DNA of 64,000 bases, taken from NCBI RefSeq assembly GCF_000017405.1, contig NC_009667.1:1281001-1345000 (forward strand). The letters run 5' to 3'. How positions within the stretch are numbered: position 1 is the stretch's first letter; every line of letters begins with the position of its first letter. This document shows, piece after piece, positions 35,846 to 43,690 of this stretch. The DNA is from Brucella anthropi ATCC 49188 (GTDB taxonomy: Bacteria; Pseudomonadota; Alphaproteobacteria; Rhizobiales; Rhizobiaceae). A program made the position numbers and the translations under genes. The notes beneath the pieces were generated by a model that worked only from the letters and a program-made list of their open reading frames with translations, did not search any database and had not been told where the DNA came from.

Positions 35846-35871
35846 GGAACTCCTCAACTGCCGCTTTCGTT
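35846..35871 (+). promoter_or_regulatory. EcfG-type promoter motif facing nepR (distal)
   Basis: GGAAC, 17 bases, CGTT on the plus strand, about 205 bases before nepR and just upstream of the phyR start. A perfect match, but the leader would be long. Confidence 0.5.
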
Positions 35872-35946
35872 CATTGAATGCACATTGGCGGACACGGTTC
35901 TAGACCCCTCCCGCCCATGCTTTGAGCGCAGCATTATGGTACTCTA

Positions 35947-35971
35947 AACGGGGCGCTTTGAAAAAAGTTCC
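35947..35971 (-). promoter_or_regulatory. EcfG-type promoter for phyR
   Basis: On the minus strand: GGAAC, 16 bases, CGTT, about 108 bases before the phyR start. It matches the EcfG consensus exactly. Confidence 0.75.
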
Positions 35972-35991
35972 GAGATTGGGAGATATATTAG

Positions 35992-36016
35992 GGAACTTTT
36001 TGGTAAGCCGCGCATT
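35992..36016 (+). promoter_or_regulatory. Probable EcfG-type promoter for nepR-ecfG (proximal)
   Basis: GGAAC, 16 bases, CATT: one mismatch to the -10 consensus, but at a good distance (about 60 bases) from nepR. Confidence 0.55.
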
Positions 36017-36077
36017 TTCCGGACAAGCAGGGGCTTAGATTAATAGGGTAGGGCATTGAGCCCGGAACGATCAAGAT

Positions 36078-36305
36078 ATGGCAGAAAAAGAGAACCTTCA
36101 CATGAACGGAGCCGGGGTCAGGTCGTCCCGTCGCGTTCAGAAGGATATACTAGGACCAAATTGTGAAGTCGGATTGAAACTAAAGGCACTGTACACCTCG
36201 ATACAGGATGAGACGATCCCGGATCGCTTCCTCGATCTTCTCCAAAAACTCGATCAGGCTGAACAGGAGAGTATGCGTGAACACAGCACCCGGTCCGTCG
36301 GTTGA
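36078..36305 (+). CDS. nepR: Anti-sigma factor NepR
   Basis: NepR holds EcfG inactive until PhyR takes it away. It is a 75-residue protein with the diagnostic core LKALYTSIQDETIPDRFLDL and a following LLQKLDQAE helix. The flanks are disordered, as in known NepR proteins. The ecfG start lies inside the nepR 3' end in another frame, which couples their translation. Confidence 0.95.
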   Translation: MAEKENLHMNGAGVRSSRRVQKDILGPNCEVGLKLKALYTSIQDETIPDRFLDLLQKLDQAEQESMREHSTRSVG

Positions 36306-36849
36306 GAGTAATGCACAGTTCAAGCGAGAGCTTCTGTCATCGCTGCCGAGCCTGCGCGCCTTTGCGGTGTCGCTGATTGGCCAGCACGACAAGGCAGATG
36401 ATCTCGTACAAGATACGATCATGAAAGCATGGGCCAAGCAGGAGTCCTTTGAAATGGGGACCAATATGAAGGCCTGGCTTTTCACCATCCTGCGCAATGA
36501 ATTCTACACGCAGATGCGCAAGCGTGGCCGCGAAGTGCAGGACACGGATGGCGTGTTCAGCGAACAGCTCGCCGTGCATCCTTCGCAATATGGCACGCTT
36601 GATCTGCAGGATTTCCGCGCAGCATTAGAGCAATTGCCCGACGATCAGCGCGAAGCGATCATTCTGATCGGCGCTTCGGGCTTTGCCTATGAGGAAGCTG
36701 CGGAAATCTGCGGCTGTGCTGTCGGCACGATCAAGAGCCGTGTCAGCCGTGCTCGCACGCGCTTGCAGGAAATCCTCAAGATCGAAGGCGAAGGCGACTA
36801 CGGTCCGGATGCCGATTCATCGCGGGCGACCTTGAGAAGCTTTGCATAA
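36277..36849 (+). CDS. ecfG: General stress ECF sigma factor EcfG (RpoE1)
   Basis: An ECF sigma factor of the ECF15/EcfG group, about 190 residues. Region 2 includes FAVSLIGQHDKADDLVQDTIMKAW and MKAWLFTILRNEFYTQMRKR. Region 4 includes LEQLPDDQREAIILIGASGF and GCAVGTIKSRVSRARTRL. I chose the GTG start with an AGGAGA ribosome site inside nepR, giving a 29-base overlap; the longer frame upstream is out of family. It directs transcription from GGAAC/CGTT promoters, several of which occur nearby. Confidence 0.95.
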   Translation: MNTAPGPSVESNAQFKRELLSSLPSLRAFAVSLIGQHDKADDLVQDTIMKAWAKQESFEMGTNMKAWLFTILRNEFYTQMRKRGREVQDTDGVFSEQLAVHPSQYGTLDLQDFRAALEQLPDDQREAIILIGASGFAYEEAAEICGCAVGTIKSRVSRARTRLQEILKIEGEGDYGPDADSSRATLRSFA

Positions 36850-36862
36850 CGCATGATCAATT

Positions 36863-36888
36863 GCCCCTCTTTCCCATGAAAGGGGGGC
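36863..36888 (+). terminator. Hairpin after ecfG
   Basis: The stem GCCCCTCTTTC / GAAAGGGGGGC has one G-T pair and a CCAT loop, 13 bases after the stop. The following T content is low, so termination may be partial. Confidence 0.6.
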
Positions 36889-36992
36889 TTATCGCGCTAA
36901 AACCTCAAACCTTCGCCTGTTTTCGCCCACAACGATTGCTTTTTATCCTGCCACTTGTAGGTTAGCAGCTGCTGATATTTCCTGTCGGCAAA

Positions 36993-38402
36993 GTGATCGT
37001 TTGTTTGTGGGTTGCGTTCTTGCCATCAGCCTTGTTGCAAAAACTGCTTCAATCGTCATCGAAGCCGGTTGCGGTTATCGTTTCGCTCGGCCTTGTGCTG
37101 CTGTCGGCCATCATGACGTTGTTTCTGTCGTCCGGGGTCAATCATCAGGTCGTCGATATTTCCCGCAATTATGCGTTGCGCCAGCAGGTCGACAAGGTTG
37201 CGCGCCTTGCCAGCAATATCGAGATGAGCCGTCGCGGCTATCTTCTGACGCTGGATGAGACTTATCTCGATCTGTATCGCAATACGATTCTGAGCGTCGA
37301 CAAGACGCTTGCCGACCTCGAAGCCCTGACAGATCAGAGCCCGCTGCAGGATGCGCGGGTTCAGCAGATCCGCGCGCTGGTCGAACGCGAACAGGAAGAT
37401 GTGCGCGAGACGGTCAATCTTGCCCAGTCGGGTGATGTGGCGGCAGCGGTTGAAAAAGTGCGCGGCGATGAGGGCAAGGTGCTGATGGATCAGCTTGCCA
37501 ATACAGTCACGCAATTCATCGATGCGGAAGAACAACAGCTTCTTGAACGCAACAAGCGGATCAACCGCATGCGCTACTGGATGACGGCGACGTCTATCGT
37601 GGCGCTGGCTTCAGCTGCCATGCTGGCGCTTCTGCTGTTCAGCCGGGTTCAGCGTTATGCGCGGTCCATGTTCGAGGGGCAAACGGCGCTGCGTTCGGAA
37701 AAGCAATTGCTGGAACAGCGTGTGCAGGAACGGACCGCCGAGCTTGAGCACGAGCGCCGCATCGCCGAGCGGGAGCGCCAGCGGGTCGAGCTTCTGCTGC
37801 AGGACACCAATCATCGCATCGGCAATTCATTGGCCACCGTTTCATCCCTGCTTGGCCTTCAGATGCGGCAGACGCGCAGCGAGGATGCTCGCGCGGCTCT
37901 CGCAGCCGCTCGCGATCGCGTCCAGACGGTATCGACAGCGCATCGGCGCTTGCGTCTGGGCGAGGATATGGAATCGGCCCGCGTCGACGATTTTCTCGGA
38001 ACCGTCATCAACGATATCCGAACCGCTATCGGTCAGGATCGCAAGATCGAATTTTCGACCGATTTCGCGCCGCTTGATCTGAAGGCGCGCGATGTGACGA
38101 CAATTGGCATCATTCTGGGCGAGCTTGTCACCAACGCGATCAAGCATGCTTTCAAGGGACGTCCGGAAGGGCATATCCGGATCAGCCTGAAGCCGGGTGA
38201 AGATGCAATCCCGGTGCTGGTCGTGGAAGATGACGGTGTGGGCTTCGACAAGGACAAGCAGAAATCCGGCGAGAAGAACGGTCTCGGTACGCTGGTGATC
38301 GAACAGCTTTGCATGCAGTTCGGCGAAAAGCCCGTCTACTGCAAGACCGATGATGGTGTCGGAACCAGAGTGATTGTCCGCTTGTCGTCGCTGGTGGATT
38401 GA
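36993..38402 (+). CDS. CHASE3-domain HisKA_2 sensor histidine kinase (PhyK-like)
   Basis: A membrane kinase of about 469 residues. Two transmembrane helices (about 26-46 and 199-218) flank a CHASE3 periplasmic sensor. A coiled coil follows (EQRVQERTAELEHERRI). Then comes the HisKA_2 segment LLLQDTNHRIGNSLATVSSLL with His274, and an ATPase domain (LVTNAIKHAFKG, VVEDDGVGFD, GLGTLVIEQL). Kinases of this class next to ecfG are the usual PhyR activators; the Brucella abortus equivalent beside rpoE1 is a known stress kinase. The GTG start is uncertain, with no clear ribosome site. Confidence 0.9.
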   Translation: MIVCLWVAFLPSALLQKLLQSSSKPVAVIVSLGLVLLSAIMTLFLSSGVNHQVVDISRNYALRQQVDKVARLASNIEMSRRGYLLTLDETYLDLYRNTILSVDKTLADLEALTDQSPLQDARVQQIRALVEREQEDVRETVNLAQSGDVAAAVEKVRGDEGKVLMDQLANTVTQFIDAEEQQLLERNKRINRMRYWMTATSIVALASAAMLALLLFSRVQRYARSMFEGQTALRSEKQLLEQRVQERTAELEHERRIAERERQRVELLLQDTNHRIGNSLATVSSLLGLQMRQTRSEDARAALAAARDRVQTVSTAHRRLRLGEDMESARVDDFLGTVINDIRTAIGQDRKIEFSTDFAPLDLKARDVTTIGIILGELVTNAIKHAFKGRPEGHIRISLKPGEDAIPVLVVEDDGVGFDKDKQKSGEKNGLGTLVIEQLCMQFGEKPVYCKTDDGVGTRVIVRLSSLVD

Positions 38403-38454
38403 ATTTGACGTTTGATATCCGTCCGATACAAATCTCGTTTCAAACGTCAAATTC
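38401..38454. repeat. Perfect 15-bp inverted repeat at the kinase gene end
   Basis: Arms GAATTTGACGTTTGA and TCAAACGTCAAATTC with 24 bases between. The left arm overlaps the stop codon of the kinase gene. AT-rich arms and no T run make it an unusual terminator; it could be a protein-binding palindrome. Confidence 0.6.
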
Positions 38455-38541
38455 GAAAAATCCAGTAGATTCATGAGACCACTAGCCGAAGAAGGCGAAA
38501 TGCCGGTTGGCAAATAAAGCTGGCGGTGAAGGCGGAAAACA

Positions 38542-38567
38542 AAACGCCGGCTTGAAGCCGACGTTTT
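38542..38567. terminator. Bidirectional hairpin between convergent genes
   Basis: Arms AACG-C-CGGCTT / AAGCCG-A-CGTT, with A-rich sequence before and TTTTT after, sit between the kinase and the minus-strand membrane gene. Confidence 0.7.
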
Positions 38568-38585
38568 TGCGTTTGCTTGAAGCTA

Positions 38586-39026
38586 TCAGCTCTGCGGCGG
38601 GCGCTTTTTCTTGTCAGAAAGCAGCGAGACCAGAGCAATGCCTGCAAGCGGCAGGGCGGCGGCGAGTATGGGCCGTTTGAGGATGGCAGGCACGGTCGCG
38701 ATTGCTGCCGCTGCTACCATCGCCGATTTGTCCGCCTCCATTTTCTGCTTGCGCTTTTTGGCCTCGGACGCAGCCTGAATTTTCAGGACTGCGAGAATGA
38801 GAAGCGCCGCGATCAGCGACAATGCAGCGAGAATGAGAGCCGCCAGCGGCCCGCCATAGTTCTGCGCCAGTGCCAGAAAGGCGGCGACGCAGAAAAAGGT
38901 GATCGCGATGATTGCGAAGACGGCGATGGCCGCACCGAAAATCGCTGCACGTTTCGTTTGACCCGCGACGAATTTCAGTTCTTCGCCTGCCATCGCAGAC
39001 AATAGGGGCATGAGAGCTTTCAGCAT
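38586..39026 (-). CDS. YqjE/holin-like membrane protein
   Basis: A 146-residue protein with two central hydrophobic helices (FGAAIAVFAIIAITFFCVAAFLAL and LAALILAALSLIAALLILAVL) and a third near the C-terminus. This is the layout of phage_holin_3/YqjE family proteins. It starts eight bases after the upstream DUF883-type gene, an arrangement like E. coli yqjD-yqjE. A basic tail (DKKKRPPQS) ends the protein. A stress-envelope role is inferred from context. Confidence 0.75.
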   Translation of the reverse strand: MLKALMPLLSAMAGEELKFVAGQTKRAAIFGAAIAVFAIIAITFFCVAAFLALAQNYGGPLAALILAALSLIAALLILAVLKIQAASEAKKRKQKMEADKSAMVAAAAIATVPAILKRPILAAALPLAGIALVSLLSDKKKRPPQS

Positions 39027-39034
39027 GATCCGCC

Positions 39035-39388
39035 TCAGCGGCGCGAGAGCAGGGCCAGCAGATAGCCGACGCCGAGTGCAGTGGCGAGTGCGGCAATCGG
39101 GCGTTCGCGCACCGTTGCCGTCAGCTGGGCTTCAACATCCTGTGCCTTGTTGCGCAGATCATCGATGGCGTCCTCGCCCTGAATATAAGCGCTCTTGTAG
39201 GTTTCCTTCGCACTGCGTTTTGCGTCGCGGACGGTCTGCGAACCGATATTGGCAAGTGTTGCCGCAATGGCAGCGATATCTTCCTTCAGCTGCTCGACCT
39301 GGGCCTGCAGGTCTTCCGTGCTGGCATCGGTCAGCGCTTCCTCGATCTTTTCTTCGATCTTGCTCGTTTTCGCGGATGCACGCGCCAT
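39035..39388 (-). CDS. DUF883/YqjD/ElaB-like protein
   Basis: A 117-residue protein: a long amphipathic helix (KIEEKIEEALTDASTEDLQA through NKAQDVEAQLTATVRERP) followed by one C-terminal hydrophobic segment (IAALATALGVGYLLALLSRR). This is the YqjD/ElaB pattern of C-tail-anchored, ribosome-associated stationary-phase proteins. It is the first gene of a two-gene unit. A weak EcfG-like site with GCAAC instead of GGAAC lies upstream. Confidence 0.8.
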   Translation of the reverse strand: MARASAKTSKIEEKIEEALTDASTEDLQAQVEQLKEDIAAIAATLANIGSQTVRDAKRSAKETYKSAYIQGEDAIDDLRNKAQDVEAQLTATVRERPIAALATALGVGYLLALLSRR

Positions 39389-39572
39389 ATCAGCTCTCCT
39401 GTTCAGTCTCTGGTTATCGTTTGGATAACGTGCGGCTGGCTTAATGGTTGCATGCCAAGCCATCAGCGGCAACAAGACCAGCCGGTTGTTGCAAGTCATG
39501 GTAAATGGCAGGGTAAATGGCGGGAAAGTGCGGAAGCACTACAGATAATGCCTCCGCAAATATCGTGAAGCC

Positions 39573-40427
39573 TTACTCCGCTTCGCCATGAAGGATCGTG
39601 CCTTCCGGGTCCTTCTTGTAGGCTTCGTCCGAATAGGCGGACTGTGCCTGCAGCTGTTCTTTGGTGAACTGCGTGAAGACGTTCAGCTTGTCGTCCTTGC
39701 CGGTAGCAACGTCGAGATTGGCGATGGAAACGGCCACCGGCTTGGAATTGATGCCAAGGAAACCGCCCACGTCGACAACGAATGCCTCTGTCTGCCCGTC
39801 GGCGGTCATCAGGACATCGCCGACCGTTCCGATCTTCGTTTCATCCGCACCGAAAACCGTGGCTCCGATGAGCTTGTCCGCACTTAGTCCCTCGGAGGGA
39901 ACCGGCTTCATGCCATCAGGCATGATTCTGTCCGCCTTCTGCGTGGTAATGGTCTTTTCGGCGGCTGGCGGTTCGGCGCGCGGTACGCCATCTGCTTCGA
40001 AAGCTGCGCTGCGGTCGAATGCCGGCGCCTTTTCGAGCTGTTCCTTGGTGGCGTCCACGATCAGCCAGCGCTTACCGTCTTCACGAACCACCCACGACAC
40101 GTGATCGAAGCCGATTGCGACGTTCTTTTCCCCGACACCGAGAAAGCCGCCGACCCCGATCACCACCGCCTGCGGACTGCCATCGGCACCGAGGATCATG
40201 TCATTGACCGTCCCGATATTCGCGGCATCGTTGGATGGGCCGTTATAAACCGCCTGTCCGATGAAGCCTGACACCAGAAGCTGGCCGGGGGACGCCACGA
40301 AATACCCGTTCTCGCTGGCAATCGGCTTTTCCTGTTTCTCGTCGGAGAAGATCGGTGAACCACCCTGCGCGAAGGCGGGCAAGGCAATCAGCGCGGCAAG
40401 AGCCGTGGAGGCGAGAAGTCTTTTCAT
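39573..40427 (-). CDS. Exported protein with two PRC-barrel domains
   Basis: A 284-residue protein with a signal peptide (MKRLLASTALAALIALPAFAQ). Two PRC-barrel domains resemble each other: GTVNDMILGADG..AVVIGVGGFLGVGEKNVAI at about 70-105 and GTVGDVLMTADG..AFVVDVGGFLGINSKPVAV at about 200-240. A linker with MPDGMKPVPSEG lies between. A perfect EcfG-type promoter 68 bases upstream marks it as a stress-regulon envelope protein. The biochemical role is unknown. Confidence 0.88.
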   Translation of the reverse strand: MKRLLASTALAALIALPAFAQGGSPIFSDEKQEKPIASENGYFVASPGQLLVSGFIGQAVYNGPSNDAANIGTVNDMILGADGSPQAVVIGVGGFLGVGEKNVAIGFDHVSWVVREDGKRWLIVDATKEQLEKAPAFDRSAAFEADGVPRAEPPAAEKTITTQKADRIMPDGMKPVPSEGLSADKLIGATVFGADETKIGTVGDVLMTADGQTEAFVVDVGGFLGINSKPVAVSIANLDVATGKDDKLNVFTQFTKEQLQAQSAYSDEAYKKDPEGTILHGEAE

Positions 40428-40494
40428 GGAAACTCCTGTCGGTAATTAAGGCAAACCGAAGGCGAGAGGCAATCTCACCGTCTACAGGAGAAAA

Positions 40495-40519
40495 AACGAG
40501 GGGAAACGGTTTCCGTTCC
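40495..40519 (-). promoter_or_regulatory. EcfG-type promoter for the PRC-barrel gene
   Basis: On the minus strand: GGAAC, 16 bases, CGTT. It ends 67 bases before the start codon. Confidence 0.75.
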
Positions 40520-40630
40520 GCTCAAAATCTGTGTTATTCAAACGTCAAAATTGTGAAACCCGCGTCTTTTCAATGGCAAAAATGGGGCAAACAACGCTTT
40601 TGAGTTGAAAGTTTCTGGCTCAAGCAAGCA

Positions 40631-40789
40631 TCAGGCCAGTATCAGGTAAGCCGCACCGGCCAGCATGATAAAGGCCAGTCCCACATGTGATGGCTTCAGC
40701 GAACGCTGTTGTACCGGCAGCGGATCATCATTTCCTGCCATGGCAGTACGGGCCGCATGTTCAAGTGTCTGGATATCCTTGAGCATCAT
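40631..40789 (-). CDS. Small single-pass membrane protein
   Basis: A 52-residue protein: MMLKDIQTLEHAARTAMAG, then a polar stretch and a C-terminal helix HVGLAFIMLAGAAYLILA. GGAGG lies eight bases before this ATG, which I prefer over the two neighbouring ATGs. No family recognised. It sits at the edge of the stress cluster, but I see no EcfG motif upstream. Confidence 0.65.
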   Translation of the reverse strand: MMLKDIQTLEHAARTAMAGNDDPLPVQQRSLKPSHVGLAFIMLAGAAYLILA

Positions 40790-41110
40790 AGGCATGTCCT
40801 CCGGATTCCGGCTTGGCCGGAACTGCATTTCCTCCCGAGCACCCGGAATTTGTTCTTAAATCCAATCCTCAAGCGCTGCGGTTAACCATATCAGGTCTGA
40901 TTTGGCACGAATGTGCAACTGGCAAAAAGCCGAGAGGCGAAAAATGTTCGCTAATCCTTGGATTGCAAGACGAAAATGCCCTTAAAATGAAAACATGACT
41001 TGCGCCATCATGTTATTGGGAGTTAAGAAGAGGCCCAACAAGCGGCGCGACGGCCTGCATGAGGGTTTAGTCATGTGCTCGCGGATTTGAACAATCAAAA
41101 GGCGATCAAA
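40790..41110. other. Divergent intergenic region before exbB
   Basis: About 320 bp with no convincing ORF. It must hold the promoters of the small membrane gene and of exbB-exbD-tonB. I find no Irr-box palindrome (TTTAGAA-N3-TTCTAAA) here, and no repeat element. Confidence 0.4.
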
Positions 41111-42127
41111 ATGACTGGTTTCTGGCGAAAAGGCTTCATGGCTGCGGCGATGGGCATCGGCTTGCTGGGTGCGGCTTCTGCATTGGCCCAGGACGTAACC
41201 CCATCGACGAATGCCCCGGCCGCCCCCGCCGCAGAGGCGCCTTCCAGTTCTGCACCAGCCAATACAGCGCCTGTCGCTGCTCCGGCGCCTGCGAACGAAC
41301 CGGGAGCGTCTGCCCCGGCCGCAACCACACCGGCTACGGCACCTTCGCCTGAACTGATCCAGTCCCAGACAGCTGCGCCTGCTGCTGCACCTGTCGAAAG
41401 TGAGAACGGTTTGATCCTTCCGCACGACCTGTCGCCATGGGGCATGTTCATGGCTGCGGATTGGGTCGTGAAGGCCGTGATGATTGGTCTCGCGATCGCT
41501 TCGCTCGCCACATGGACGGTCTGGGTCGCCAAGACGCTTGAACTGGCCGGTGCGCGTCGCCGTGCTACCAAGGCATTGAAAGTTATCGGTCATTCGGCAA
41601 CGCTTGCCGAAGCAGTCCATGCGTTGGACGGTGCAAAGGGACCGGGTGCAGTTCTGGTCCGTGCTGCAGAAGATGAGGTGCGCTTGTCGGGTCCTGCGCT
41701 GGCGCGCGCCGGTGGCGAAGGCCTCAAGGAGCGTGTTTCCTCGCGCCTGTCGCGTATCGAGGCCAAGGCCGGACGCCGTCTTTCCAAGGGCACTGGCATT
41801 CTTGCGACCATCGGTTCGGTTGCGCCGTTTGTCGGTCTGTTCGGCACGGTCTGGGGCATCATGAATTCGTTCATCAATATCAGCCAGGCGCAGACGACGA
41901 ACCTCGCCGTCGTTGCGCCGGGTATTGCCGAAGCCTTGCTTGCAACTGCCATCGGTCTCGTCGCAGCTATCCCTGCTGTGGTTATCTACAATGTGTTCGC
42001 CCGTTCCATCACCGGCTACCGGTCGCTGCTGGCCGATGCTTCGGCAGGGGTCGAGCGCCTTGTCAGCCGCGATCTGGATTTCAGAACGGCCGGTGTGCGT
42101 GAAGGCACGCTGCACGCAGCGGAGTAG
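41111..42127 (+). CDS. exbB: TonB system energiser ExbB
   Basis: ExbB with ExbD forms the proton channel that drives TonB-dependent outer-membrane uptake. The protein has 338 residues, longer than enterobacterial ExbB because of an N-terminal signal-like helix plus an Ala/Pro-rich periplasmic segment (about 25-100). The MotA/TolQ/ExbB core follows: SPWGMFMAADWVVKAVMIGL, GLFGTVWGIMNSF and GIAEALLATAIGLVAAIPAV. The ATG start is preferred over a GTG 12 codons earlier. Confidence 0.95.
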   Translation: MTGFWRKGFMAAAMGIGLLGAASALAQDVTPSTNAPAAPAAEAPSSSAPANTAPVAAPAPANEPGASAPAATTPATAPSPELIQSQTAAPAAAPVESENGLILPHDLSPWGMFMAADWVVKAVMIGLAIASLATWTVWVAKTLELAGARRRATKALKVIGHSATLAEAVHALDGAKGPGAVLVRAAEDEVRLSGPALARAGGEGLKERVSSRLSRIEAKAGRRLSKGTGILATIGSVAPFVGLFGTVWGIMNSFINISQAQTTNLAVVAPGIAEALLATAIGLVAAIPAVVIYNVFARSITGYRSLLADASAGVERLVSRDLDFRTAGVREGTLHAAE

Positions 42128-42132
42128 GCACC

Positions 42133-42642
42133 ATGGCTGGTAAAGTTCGCGAAGGCGGCGGTGACGATCTCGAGCTGAACCACGAGATCAATGTGACGCC
42201 ATTCATCGACGTCATGTTGGTTCTGCTCATCATTTTCATGGTGGCAGCGCCTCTGGCGACTGTGGATGTGAAGGTGGATCTGCCTGCCTCGACGGCAGCG
42301 CCTGCACCCCGTCCCGACAAGCCGCTTTATGTGACCCTGAAGGACGATCTCAGCATCAGTGTCGGCAATGACACCGTTGCCCGCGAGCGCCTCGGTGTGG
42401 CGCTGGACAGCCTGTCGGAGAAAAACAAGGAAGCGCGTATCTTCCTGCGTGCCGACAAGAATGTCGGCTATGGCGAATTGATGCGTGTGATGAATCTTCT
42501 GCGTGAAGCCGGTTATCTGAAGATTGCGCTGGTCGGTCTTGAAACCGTCGGTGCGGATCAGAGCGGAGCCGCACCCACCGGTGTGCCTGCGCAACCGGCC
42601 CCCGCCTCGCAAACTCCCGCAGCGCAGGGAGCCGCGCAATGA
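42133..42642 (+). CDS. exbD: TonB system transport protein ExbD
   Basis: A 169-residue ExbD/TolR-family protein: a short cytoplasmic part, then the membrane segment INVTPFIDVMLVLLIIFMVAA with the conserved aspartate, and a periplasmic domain. The C-terminus is an Ala/Pro/Gln-rich tail. The gene starts five bases after exbB ends and overlaps tonB by four bases, so the three are one operon. Confidence 0.95.
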   Translation: MAGKVREGGGDDLELNHEINVTPFIDVMLVLLIIFMVAAPLATVDVKVDLPASTAAPAPRPDKPLYVTLKDDLSISVGNDTVARERLGVALDSLSEKNKEARIFLRADKNVGYGELMRVMNLLREAGYLKIALVGLETVGADQSGAAPTGVPAQPAPASQTPAAQGAAQ

Positions 42643-43616
42643 ACGCACTTCCGCCCGACCATCCTCCTGTAAAGGTGGCTTCGGCTGACACTCATCATCA
42701 TTCCTTCTGGCATGATGCGGGGCGCTGGCTCGGTGCGGGTATTCTTGTCCTGACCGTTCATGCTGCCGGTGCCTATGCCATCCATATGGCGCAGGAGCAG
42801 GATCAGCCTGACGGTTCGCAGGTTGCCGCCATGGTGGTGGAACTTGCGCTGGAGCCGGAAGCGCCGATGGAAGAACAGGTTGCGGAAGAAGCCCAGCCGG
42901 AAACGGCTGAAGCACCGCAGGAACAGGCAGAGCCGGAACCGGCCCCGCAGCCAGAACCGGTGCAGGAAGAACCGACACCACCTGAACCGGAAGAGGTGAA
43001 ACCGCCCGAGCCTGAGCCGGAACCACAAGCCGTTCAGGAACCGGAAGAAGTCATTCCGGATGTGGTCGAGGCAGAAAAGCCCGAAGTGGCTGTTCCGTTG
43101 CCGGTCGAAAAGCCGGAAGTGAAACCGGAACCCAAGCCGGAGCCGAAGCCAGAACCGAAAAAGGTTGAGAAGCCGAAACCGGAAAAGCCGAAGCAACCTA
43201 AGGTCGAGAAGCCCAAGCCCAAGAAGGCCGAGAAGGCGCCAGAAACCCGTCAGGCTGCTGCGCCGCGCATGGATGCAGATGCGGGCGAGAAGGCTGCTGC
43301 GAACCGTCGTGGCGAGAATTCTGCGTCGGCGGGCGTCGCCTCCAACAAATGGCAGGCGAAGATGAATGCGCATATGGCGCGTAACACGCGTTTCATGCAG
43401 CGCAAGGCACGCAACGCCAAAGGACGCGTGGTCATCAACTTTGTGATTGATCCGTCTGGCAACGTGCTTTCGGTCAAGCTGGCCGGTTCGTCCGGTAATT
43501 CGGAGGTCGATCAGCTTGCACTGGAAGCAGCGCGTCGAGCTTCGCCTGTGCCTGCCCCGCCGGCAGCCATTGCCAAGGCGCGTATGCCAATCACCTTGCC
43601 GCTGCTGTTCAAGTAA
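42639..43616 (+). CDS. tonB: Energy transducer TonB
   Basis: TonB carries ExbBD energy to TonB-dependent receptors. The protein has 325 residues: a cytoplasmic start, one transmembrane helix (about 26-48, LGAGILVLTVHAAGAYAIHM), and a very long Pro/Glu/Lys-rich spacer (about 65-205, many PEPxP units). The C-terminal TonB domain has ARNAKGRVVINFVIDPSGNV and ALEAARRASPVPAPP. It overlaps exbD in an ATGA junction. Confidence 0.94.
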   Translation: MNALPPDHPPVKVASADTHHHSFWHDAGRWLGAGILVLTVHAAGAYAIHMAQEQDQPDGSQVAAMVVELALEPEAPMEEQVAEEAQPETAEAPQEQAEPEPAPQPEPVQEEPTPPEPEEVKPPEPEPEPQAVQEPEEVIPDVVEAEKPEVAVPLPVEKPEVKPEPKPEPKPEPKKVEKPKPEKPKQPKVEKPKPKKAEKAPETRQAAAPRMDADAGEKAAANRRGENSASAGVASNKWQAKMNAHMARNTRFMQRKARNAKGRVVINFVIDPSGNVLSVKLAGSSGNSEVDQLALEAARRASPVPAPPAAIAKARMPITLPLLFK

Positions 43617-43638
43617 GCAATGCAGAATGCATTATCTG

Positions 43639-43670
43639 AAAGGCCGGTCTGGAGATCAGACCGGCCTTTT
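43639..43670 (+). terminator. Rho-independent terminator after tonB
   Basis: The stem AAGGCCGGTCT / AGACCGGCCTT is followed by T residues. It can also serve the convergent gene. Confidence 0.8.
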
Positions 43671-43690
43671 CATTTTCTGCCGATTCAACA

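Noticed and set aside
39389..39572. EcfG-like promoter for the DUF883 gene (GCAAC-N16-CGTT)
   Set aside because: The mismatch is in the second base of the -35 element, which is highly conserved; too weak to call although the gene type fits the regulon.
40790..41110. Iron-responsive operator upstream of exbB-exbD-tonB
   Set aside because: No Irr-box palindrome or clear RirA-type motif found in this gap.
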